Assembly (NCBI GenBank): GCA_002716625.1 | Contig: PBAS01000055.1 | Location: forward strand, 29,642 to 93,641 | Length of the DNA stretch: 64,000 nucleotides | DNA from: Phycisphaeraceae bacterium | GTDB taxonomy: Bacteria > Planctomycetota > Phycisphaerae > Phycisphaerales > Phycisphaeraceae | Direction: 5' to 3' | Shown here: piece after piece, positions 53,563-61,129 of the stretch | Layout: every line of letters begins with the position of its first letter | Numbering within the stretch: the first letter of the stretch is position 1 | The notes under the pieces: model-generated | What the model saw: only the letters and a program-made list of their open reading frames with translations | Told to the model about the DNA's origin: nothing | Database searches by the model: none | Made by a program: the position numbers and the translations under genes

Positions 53563-54480
53563 TTGTCTAATATTCACCACACCATCCAGGCTGCATTCTT
53601 GGTATGCCTTGGGTCAACATCACTTATTGCCAATGACGCCAATACGACAACTAGCCTTATCGCACCGGGCGCAAAGGTCATACAGGTTGCCACTGGATTT
53701 ACCTTCATCGAAGGCCCTGCATGTGATCAGACCGGCAACATATATTTTTCTGATATCCCTCACAGTCGAATATACAAGTGGTCAACGGATGGAGTATTGA
53801 CAACCCATCGTGAAAACACGGGACGTTCCAACGGACTATATTTTGATAAGCATGGCAACTTGCTGGCATGTGAAGGTGGCAATCGACGTGTTGTATCAAT
53901 TGCTCCTGATGGAAAACTTGAAGTTCTGGTCAAAGAATATGGTGGCAGAAAACTCAATAGCCCCAATGATCTTTGGGTTGATCCACATGGCGGCATTTAC
54001 TTCACTGATCCAAGATACGGCGGGCAGGACACAGTCGAGCAAAATGGATTTCACGTCTACTACATTCCACCCGGCACCAAGAAGGTCATTCGTGTGATTG
54101 ATGATCTTAAAAAACCAAATGGGATTATCGGCACCACCGACGGCAGACGCCTTTACATCACGGATACCATTGCCCTGCAGACCTATGTCTATCAAATACT
54201 TCCTGGTGGTTCCGTTACGAATCGGAAAGTCATGGCACCACAAGGATCCGATGGCATGACATTGGATGAACAGGGGAATCTATACTTAACACGAGGTCCT
54301 GGTGTTCAGATTTATACCCCGGACGGGGAAAAAATAGCTGAACTCCCTGTACCCGAGGGCACGACAAATGTCACATTTGGCGGCATTGATCGCCGCACAC
54401 TATTTATCACTGCGCATACAAGTCTGTACTCCATCCAGATGAATGTACATGGCCAAAAACATAGGACAGACCGTCGGTAG
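53563..54480 (+). CDS. SMP-30/gluconolactonase family protein, exported
   Basis: 305-residue propeller protein from TTG 53563, with AAGGAG 9 bases upstream. An N-terminal signal peptide (about 7-25, ending near IANDA) points to the periplasm. The family signature is clear: FIEGPACDQTGNIYFSDI, then GRSNGLYFDKHGNLLACEGGNRRV, SPNDLWVDPHGGIYFTDPRYG and KKPNGIIG, with the metal ligands Glu, Asn and Asp of gluconolactonases at the expected places. It probably opens lactones released during extracellular sugar oxidation. It is the first gene of the 53.5-60.9 kb glycan block. Confidence 0.9.
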   Translation: MSNIHHTIQAAFLVCLGSTSLIANDANTTTSLIAPGAKVIQVATGFTFIEGPACDQTGNIYFSDIPHSRIYKWSTDGVLTTHRENTGRSNGLYFDKHGNLLACEGGNRRVVSIAPDGKLEVLVKEYGGRKLNSPNDLWVDPHGGIYFTDPRYGGQDTVEQNGFHVYYIPPGTKKVIRVIDDLKKPNGIIGTTDGRRLYITDTIALQTYVYQILPGGSVTNRKVMAPQGSDGMTLDEQGNLYLTRGPGVQIYTPDGEKIAELPVPEGTTNVTFGGIDRRTLFITAHTSLYSIQMNVHGQKHRTDRR

Positions 54481-54515
54481 CTCATCATCCCGCAGCCAAC
54501 CATGCGGCATAGGAA

Positions 54516-55937
54516 ATGAGAATACAAATCATGAGCAAAATATTTATCTGGCTCTATCTATCGTCTTTATTGTTGATTGCATGTCTTTCGGCCTGTGTAA
54601 ATTCGGAGCCGTTCACCAACAAAGGTATGCTCGATGACCACATGAAACGTGGCTACCAGTGGATCCGATCCCGCCCGTTTACTCTTACATCACTTGTTTT
54701 GAAGCATGAAACATATGATGCAAATGTGTACTCCGCATGCAATCTAAATGCTGCGTTGCTATGGAAACCAGAGATCGAATTATTCAAGGAAACAGTTCGG
54801 GCGGGGCTGCCTTGGCACGGTCACGCCAAATCCAGGCGTTTCTACGGAAACGAAGGGGCTGACCGGTTCGATGAAGAGATGCAGTCGCACATGAAGCAGT
54901 TGGTAAACGATTATCCCGGCTGCGAAGCCTGGCTCGTGTGGGACGAACCAGAGCGCGAAGAAATCAAGCTGGCTGGACAGATAGCAAAATGGGTGCGAGA
55001 AACGTGGCCCAATATGCTTGTCTATACGGATGCCAACCCAGGTGGACATGAGGAGTTCCGGGGTGAGGAACCGGAAAATGGCTACTACTACACCCAATAT
55101 CTGCGTGACATTACAGAAACGATAAAACCCGATGTTCTTATGGTGGATTTTTATCCATTCTTTAAAGAACCATGGGGCGATCGAATCCCTTATTTCCGAT
55201 TCCTGTGTGAACAGATCAGAAATGCCGCACTTGAAGCCGACGTGCCCTACTGGATGTTCATACAGGCGTATTCTGAAGATACAGTGGGAAACACCAACAA
55301 CCGACGCTATCCCTCAGAATCAGATTTACGATTGCAGGTATTCACCACGCTCGCTTACGGATTCACGGGGCTCAGCTATTTTATTTACAGTCCCGCTTTT
55401 GAACGCTCGATACTGAACGAGGATGGATCTCCCACCCGGCTTTACTATGACATCGCACGTGTTAATACAGAGGTTCTTAATATCGGCCAAACCCTGCGCT
55501 TTCTACGAAGCACGGGCGTGCAGATAGTCGCTGGCCACCATACCGCTAATGGCACAATGACCAACAACAAACCTGGGGCGCATGACATACTGTGGGAACC
55601 CGGGGCTGGCCTTGATTATGGCATCCAACATATTGAAGTTACAGAGCATGGCCCGGGTCGAGATGCACTTATTGGCTTCTTTGAAGACGATGACAACCAG
55701 AATTACTTCATGCTAGTCAACCTTTGGCACGGTCCAGGTGCCCCGGCAAGCGACAAGACCACAACTTTCAAGATTCATCTGACACCAGGGATCAACCAGA
55801 TCAAACGCTTGTCACGAGAAACGGGGCAAGTTGATATTCTGAATGCAACAGATGGTGTTATATTCGTGACCTTGCCCGGTGGCACCGGGGACCTGTTTAA
55901 ATGCAACGCCGGTGCGTTCGCCGGGCTCTCGCAATGA
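54516..55937 (+). CDS. Lipoprotein with glycosidase-like TIM barrel
   Basis: 473 residues from ATG 54516 (or 468 from ATG 54531). A signal peptide ends in the lipobox LSAC, so it should be lipid-anchored. The barrel region has NAALLWKPEIELFKETVRAG, LVWDEPEREEIKLAGQIAKW and KPDVLMVDFYPFF, which recall clan-A glycosidases, with WDEP offering a candidate acid Glu and FDFYPF-like Asp nearby; I cannot name the family. A beta-sandwich of about 90 residues ends the protein. The stop overlaps the start of the following sulfatase gene by 4 bases (ATGA, 55934-55937), so the two are translationally coupled. Confidence 0.68.
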   Translation: MRIQIMSKIFIWLYLSSLLLIACLSACVNSEPFTNKGMLDDHMKRGYQWIRSRPFTLTSLVLKHETYDANVYSACNLNAALLWKPEIELFKETVRAGLPWHGHAKSRRFYGNEGADRFDEEMQSHMKQLVNDYPGCEAWLVWDEPEREEIKLAGQIAKWVRETWPNMLVYTDANPGGHEEFRGEEPENGYYYTQYLRDITETIKPDVLMVDFYPFFKEPWGDRIPYFRFLCEQIRNAALEADVPYWMFIQAYSEDTVGNTNNRRYPSESDLRLQVFTTLAYGFTGLSYFIYSPAFERSILNEDGSPTRLYYDIARVNTEVLNIGQTLRFLRSTGVQIVAGHHTANGTMTNNKPGAHDILWEPGAGLDYGIQHIEVTEHGPGRDALIGFFEDDDNQNYFMLVNLWHGPGAPASDKTTTFKIHLTPGINQIKRLSRETGQVDILNATDGVIFVTLPGGTGDLFKCNAGAFAGLSQ

Positions 55938-57346
55938 ATACGCGTAGCCCAAATATCCTCTGGATCATGTGCGACCAATTGCGCCATGACTGCACCGGCT
56001 TCGCCGGGCATGAACTAGTCCAAACACCGAATCTCGATACCCTTGCATCGCAAGGTGTCGTATTTGAAAATGCCTACTGCGCCTCGCCTGTCTGCTCACC
56101 GGCACGAGCAAGTTGGCTGACTGGGCTGTACCCGCACAGGAATGGTCAACTTGATAACTATAGCCACGATCTCGTGGATGAACCCGGTCGCGTATTACAT
56201 CACGACTGCATAACAATTGGCGATGTCCTGAAAGATCACGGCTACCGATGCGGCATTGCAGGCCCTTGGCACCTTGGTCATGATCACATGCCACAACATG
56301 GCTTGACCGATTTCTGGTGTACCTATAGTTATCAGGGGAAACACCCAGATCGCCTGAACAAATACTTCAACCAACATGGTATTAATGACATGTACGGTCG
56401 CGGCGTACCGGATCATCATGAACACGTACAGTACATGCGACATGCCGCATGGACCGATCCGCGGCAACAACGCACAACATGGACGGTGGACCGAAGTATT
56501 GAGTTCCTTGAGGATTGTGACGATCAGCCATTCTTTCTATTTGCAAGTATCAAGGATCCGCATCCGGTCATGATTGTTCCGCCGGATTTATTAAATCTAT
56601 ATCCCCTTGAATCAATTCCACTCGACCCGACATGGCGGGACCCACTCAAGGGTAAGCCACGCTACCAGTTTGAGGGAAAAACCCGAGTAGCATCGAGCGT
56701 CCGAGACCGTGATTTTCTTTGCATGATGGCGCACTATTATGCCCTGATCACGCACATCGACGAACAGGTTGGACGCCTTCTAAAATACCTCGACCAAACA
56801 TCCCGGTCAGAAAACACGATTGTTGTATTTATGAGTGACCATGGCGAAATGCTCGGGTCACATGGTTTTGTAAGTAAACGACTGATGTATGAAAATTCAG
56901 TCAAGGTCCCATGCGTGATTCACTGGCCAGCCGGCCTGCCAAAAAACCAACGGATACGCACACCACTTGGGGGCGTTGACTTGATGCCCACACTCCTGAA
57001 TTTAGCCGGGCAACCAGTAAATGAGAAGATTGATGGGCGAAGCGTCGCGGAAGCGATATGCAGCAAACGCGAGCCGACACTACAACCGATATTTTCCGAG
57101 ATCAGCTATAACAAAGCCTGCGGTCCCGAAAATGCGGAAACAGCGATGGTGCTGGATGGCAACTTTAAATACGTATGGCATCGAGATGACCTTGATGAGC
57201 TTTATAACCTGGAGGATGACCCACTGGAGATGGCCAACTTGGCAGGTCACAGTGAACAGGAAAATAAGATCGACATGATGCGGGGCACATTCAAAGACAT
57301 GTTACAGCGCAATGGAGCAGGACCTTATGCATGGTGCACCCAATAA
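55934..57346 (+). CDS. Sulfatase (type I, formylglycine-dependent), cytosolic
   Basis: 470-residue S1 sulfatase from ATG 55934; the open frame extends to 55901 but that part overlaps the upstream gene. Metal site ILWIMCDQLR, formylglycine motif CSPAR at 54-58 and the C-terminal MSDHGEMLG are all intact. It is a close paralogue of the sulfatase at 3041-4483: motif spacing, the RCGIAGPWHxGxDHxPQHG region and the C-terminal YAWCT end are shared. No signal peptide. Coupled to the lipoprotein gene before it and followed after about 95 bases by the sialidase-like gene, it fits removal of sulfate from an imported saccharide. Confidence 0.92.
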   Translation: MNTRSPNILWIMCDQLRHDCTGFAGHELVQTPNLDTLASQGVVFENAYCASPVCSPARASWLTGLYPHRNGQLDNYSHDLVDEPGRVLHHDCITIGDVLKDHGYRCGIAGPWHLGHDHMPQHGLTDFWCTYSYQGKHPDRLNKYFNQHGINDMYGRGVPDHHEHVQYMRHAAWTDPRQQRTTWTVDRSIEFLEDCDDQPFFLFASIKDPHPVMIVPPDLLNLYPLESIPLDPTWRDPLKGKPRYQFEGKTRVASSVRDRDFLCMMAHYYALITHIDEQVGRLLKYLDQTSRSENTIVVFMSDHGEMLGSHGFVSKRLMYENSVKVPCVIHWPAGLPKNQRIRTPLGGVDLMPTLLNLAGQPVNEKIDGRSVAEAICSKREPTLQPIFSEISYNKACGPENAETAMVLDGNFKYVWHRDDLDELYNLEDDPLEMANLAGHSEQENKIDMMRGTFKDMLQRNGAGPYAWCTQ

Positions 57347-57440
57347 ATCGATTCATCCTAATGCAACCCCATGCTGCTTGCTGTACCTTGTGAAAATTCG
57401 AATATTGACACAACTGCACTTGACCTGGAATTGACCTGCA

Positions 57441-58472
57441 TTGCGTGACCTTACAGTCATCAGTCATATGCCGGATTACTATCATGGCTGGCCAACACTT
57501 TCCCGTCGAAAAAATGGAGAGCTGCTGCTGGTCTACTCCGGTGGTCGCCGAGCTCACGTATGCCCTTTTGGTCGCGTTGAACTCATGCGATCACATGACA
57601 GTGGCAAAACATGGACGCCACCCACGATACTGATAAACAGTCCAATTGATGATCGTGACGCAGGAATCCTGGAAACAAGACAAGGCAGTATCCTGACCAC
57701 AACATTTACGTCTTTGGATTACACCAACCATCTCCCTGAAGACCATAAAGAGCGTAACCTTTGGGCCAATGCATACCAGCAAATCACCCGACAACAACAG
57801 CGGGCATTACTGGGCGTCTGGATGATTCGCTCCACCGACGGTGGGGTTTGCTGGTCAGCGCCATATGACTCCCTTGTCAACAGTCCACACGGCCCCATAC
57901 AGATATCTGACGGTCGACTGTTGTATGTTGGAAAATCCCGGTGGAAGAAAGAACACATTGGAGCCTGTCACTCTATTGATGATGGCCAAACATGGCAATG
58001 GCTTTCTGGTATCCCCACGCGACCTGGGGACGACCAAGTAGATTACCATGAATTACATGCAGTGGAGGCTAGTAGTGGCCGCATCGTGATTCACATCCGT
58101 AATCACAATCAAAACAACCTGGCAGAAACACTTCAATCAGAATCAACTGACGGTGGCAAAACATGGTCCTCGCCACATGAGATCGGCGTATGGGGACTGC
58201 CTTCACATCTCCTCCGCCTTCAAGACAATCGCCTGCTGATGTCCTATGGTCACCGACGACCGCCACGAGGCAACCTGGCCCGCTTAAGTGACGACGATGG
58301 CGACAGTTGGTCTGCGCCCATCACAATTTCAGACGATGGGACTCATGATGACCTAGGCTATCCGTCAACCGTGCAGGTTGATAACGGAACATTGATCACC
58401 GTTTGGTATGAACGAATGTCCAATTCGCCAATGGCTGTCCTGCGCCAATGCACCTGGATGCTGCCCGGCTAG
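57441..58472 (+). CDS. Sialidase-like Asp-box (BNR) protein
   Basis: 343-residue six-bladed propeller protein. At least five Asp-box motifs are visible: SHDSGKTWT, STDGGVCWS, SIDDGQTWQ, STDGGKTWSS and SDDDGDSWS. The N-terminal RRKNGELLLVYSGGR matches the GH33/sialidase superfamily entrance. TTG 57441 is one possible start and ATG 57468 another; neither has a strong ribosome site. No signal peptide. True sialidases need an Arg triad, Tyr and Asp that I cannot confirm, so it may instead act on other acidic sugars. It follows the sulfatase and precedes the propeller protein. Confidence 0.8.
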   Translation: MRDLTVISHMPDYYHGWPTLSRRKNGELLLVYSGGRRAHVCPFGRVELMRSHDSGKTWTPPTILINSPIDDRDAGILETRQGSILTTTFTSLDYTNHLPEDHKERNLWANAYQQITRQQQRALLGVWMIRSTDGGVCWSAPYDSLVNSPHGPIQISDGRLLYVGKSRWKKEHIGACHSIDDGQTWQWLSGIPTRPGDDQVDYHELHAVEASSGRIVIHIRNHNQNNLAETLQSESTDGGKTWSSPHEIGVWGLPSHLLRLQDNRLLMSYGHRRPPRGNLARLSDDDGDSWSAPITISDDGTHDDLGYPSTVQVDNGTLITVWYERMSNSPMAVLRQCTWMLPG

Positions 58473-58552
58473 ATGAATAACCCTATTGCGGCATATGTTA
58501 AATGATTAAAATAGTCTCACTGAAACGAGGCGCCTCCATCGCAGGAGTACAC

Positions 58553-60115
58553 ATGGGAAATACCAACCAACATCAATTCGACGAAAACCTTGAACAGTTG
58601 ATCGCACCGGGAAAGGAAATTGACCGCAGCCTTTACCCAGACGCCCTTGGTCTAATGGCAAATGAACATCTGTTCTTCCCGCTTGACCAGCAGGACTGGC
58701 CGGTAAAGATTGATTCTTCTCGTCAGCTTTTTGTAGACGACTATCTATTGGCACAGACCAATGCGGTGAAACGTGAGGTTCACCAACCGAGCCTGCACCC
58801 TGCCAATCCGCTGATCATTCCTGATCAACCGTGGGAGATCCGACAAGACAAGGGCCGGCAAAGTGTTACTTTCCCGTTCGTCCATCTTGACCAAACAACC
58901 GGAAAATGGCGCATGTGGTATCGCGGTGAAGGGCGCTACGATTTGCCCTCAGGCGAAAGGATCCCTTTCCCAGGTCTCTTCGCCGAATCCGAGGACGGCA
59001 TCGTTTGGGATAAGCCAACGCTAGGTTTTCATGCGTGGAAGGGATCAAAACAGAACAATATCGTGTTTCACGGGGGGTACATCTGGGGGCTGTTTGTAGA
59101 ACCGGAAGAACAAAGTGAGCGATACAGGGCGATGGTGAAGTTGGAGTATGGCAAACGCGGCGGGTATTACCCATACACCTCGCACGACGGCCTGCGTTGG
59201 CAACGTGCACAGGAATATCCGCATTGTGTTGTGTTCGGCGGGCGGGCAAAGGGCGCCCGCACCTATCCCGTTGGGGGGGTGGGTGATACCAGCCGATTCT
59301 ATTTTGACGAGAAACTGGGAAAGTATATTGGTGATGTCAAGTTTGTCGTACCCGCTGCCGGAGGTCGGCGGTTTAGATGCCGCGGGATGATGGAAAGTGA
59401 TGACATGGTTCATTGGTCGCGCCCGTACATGACCTTCTACCCCGACTCATTGGACGATCCGGACTCACAGATCTACGGTCATACGGGGTTTTGCTACCAG
59501 AGCATGTGGCTGGGCTTTCTACGGGTGATGCACTCCGAGCGCGACGCCGGGCGTAAACAGACATCAGTCGAGCTGACGGCAAGCCGCGACGGACGGCACT
59601 GGACGCGGGTCGCGCGTGGACAGGAGTTTATGCCACTGGGGACCCCTGAAGATTGGGACGGAAACTATGTGGATCCAACCTCTGAACCAATCCTCGTCGG
59701 GGATGAACTGCGGTGCTACTACCATGGCGCCTGGCTCGGGCCTGAGCCGACGGACGATACGCCACAATGCATTGGACTGGCCACGCTACAACGTGATCGA
59801 TTCGTGTCACTGAATGCCGCTGGCAAGCCTGGCTGGGCCTTGACACGCCCTTTAACCTTTAACGCTGGCTACCTGTTTATCAACGCCCAAGTAGCTGATG
59901 GCGGATCGATCACCGTCGAGGTTCTGTCTGCCGATGGACAACCGCTCAAGGGTTTTTATCAGAGCGATTGCTTGGCAATTCGCGACGATTCAACCCGAAT
60001 CCCCGTGACGTGGAAGAAGCACTCCATCATTGAGCCGGCACCCGGACAGCCACTGAGCCTACGTTTCAGCTTAACCGATGCAAAGCTGTATGCATTCTGG
60101 GTGGAGTCCACCTGA
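58553..60115 (+). CDS. Propeller-fold glycosidase-like protein, second copy
   Basis: 520-residue protein from ATG 58553, which has AGGAG 5 bases upstream; the frame extends to 58502. It shares the SRQLFVDDYLLAQTNAVKRE start, LHPANPLI, WRMWYRGEGRYD, FAESEDGIVWDKP and CIGLATLQRDRF with the gene at 44603-46024, though the two differ in loops, so this is a paralogous pair from two separate glycan blocks. A beta-sandwich C terminus follows. Function is unknown; GH32/43-like hydrolase is the closest guess. A run of G7 (about 59273-59279) lies within the gene. Confidence 0.72.
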   Translation: MGNTNQHQFDENLEQLIAPGKEIDRSLYPDALGLMANEHLFFPLDQQDWPVKIDSSRQLFVDDYLLAQTNAVKREVHQPSLHPANPLIIPDQPWEIRQDKGRQSVTFPFVHLDQTTGKWRMWYRGEGRYDLPSGERIPFPGLFAESEDGIVWDKPTLGFHAWKGSKQNNIVFHGGYIWGLFVEPEEQSERYRAMVKLEYGKRGGYYPYTSHDGLRWQRAQEYPHCVVFGGRAKGARTYPVGGVGDTSRFYFDEKLGKYIGDVKFVVPAAGGRRFRCRGMMESDDMVHWSRPYMTFYPDSLDDPDSQIYGHTGFCYQSMWLGFLRVMHSERDAGRKQTSVELTASRDGRHWTRVARGQEFMPLGTPEDWDGNYVDPTSEPILVGDELRCYYHGAWLGPEPTDDTPQCIGLATLQRDRFVSLNAAGKPGWALTRPLTFNAGYLFINAQVADGGSITVEVLSADGQPLKGFYQSDCLAIRDDSTRIPVTWKKHSIIEPAPGQPLSLRFSLTDAKLYAFWVEST

Positions 60116-60216
60116 TCTTTGAATGGCGGAAACTGGCCTGCGGACAACAATTATTGAAAACCAGAAGGCAAACATGTATTTTCAGCTCCACACCATTACT
60201 TATCAAAGGTAATCAC

Positions 60217-60873
60217 ATGAAACCGACTCTTCTTGTGTTATGCGCCATCATCACCTCACCTCTGGGCTGGGTTTATGCTCATGAGTCTACTGACCACATG
60301 ACCCTAGGAGAGGTTTTGCGCGAATCTAAATGGGACCGCCTTATCGGGACCTGGGTGGACGCAGAAACCAAAGGCGATGCCCTCAAAAGCACCTTTGCCT
60401 GGAAATTCAAGGATCACCTGGTCCAAATCACAACCTGGGATTCTGAAAAGGAATCTTTCTCACTGATGGGACGCAACCCAAAATCAGGCGACATTTTTCA
60501 CATGTCAGCTGGCAGTACCGGCGATAGCAGCATTGGTAAATGGGAACTTACAAAATCGGAGGCGATTCTTGGACTGCTATTTGTCACCGGCAAAGGTGAA
60601 GAAGGTGCACTAAGAATCCGGCACCAACTTCAAGGTGATGACACGATGCTTGTGATCATCGATCTACCCGAACCAATCACGATCAAAATGATCCGCATCA
60701 AGAAAGGCGATTACAGCTACAGGACCAAGGGCAAACTCGATTGGAAAGCGATCAAAACACGCATCGAGTCCGCCGTTCAGCGCGGTGACCTCACGCGTAA
60801 AGAGGCAGATGAAAAGTATCGACAGATCAAAGACCTTCAGTTGAAACACGTTCCGGTTAAGTCAAAAGATTAG
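60217..60873 (+). CDS. Secreted protein of unknown function
   Basis: 218-residue protein from ATG 60217, with AAAGG upstream. A signal peptide (residues 1-20, ending VYA-HES) sends it to the periplasm. The mature part has Trp- and Asp-rich strands (IGTWVDAETKGDAL, FAWKFKDHLVQITTWDSEKESF) reminiscent of small lipocalin-like or DUF domains, then a charged helical tail (RIESAVQRGDLTRKEADEKYRQIKDLQLK). I do not recognise a family. It follows the propeller gene and is the last complete gene of the block. Confidence 0.7.
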   Translation: MKPTLLVLCAIITSPLGWVYAHESTDHMTLGEVLRESKWDRLIGTWVDAETKGDALKSTFAWKFKDHLVQITTWDSEKESFSLMGRNPKSGDIFHMSAGSTGDSSIGKWELTKSEAILGLLFVTGKGEEGALRIRHQLQGDDTMLVIIDLPEPITIKMIRIKKGDYSYRTKGKLDWKAIKTRIESAVQRGDLTRKEADEKYRQIKDLQLKHVPVKSKD

Positions 60874-61129
60874 TCCATCCACAGTTACAGAACACCTAGC
60901 GACTTCACTGAGCAAAACCGGGGCCGCAATAACGGCACGATTGGCATGCCCCCAACCTCCTGGGCAGCCCTGTTCCCTTGAAACCATGCCAAACCGGCGA
61001 AGACATGGAAATAGTGTTCATAATGCTCCATTGCGCCTATTGATTATTGCTCCACCGTGACAATACAATAGATGTGTTGGCAAACCATCGCACTGGCATC
61101 ATCCGTGTTCTGGATGAGTTAATAACTCC

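Noticed and set aside
59273..59279. G7 run in the second propeller gene as a phase-variation site
   Set aside because: Seven G in a Gly-rich stretch is short enough to be ordinary; similar G7 occurs in the dioxygenase gene (about 39676-39682).
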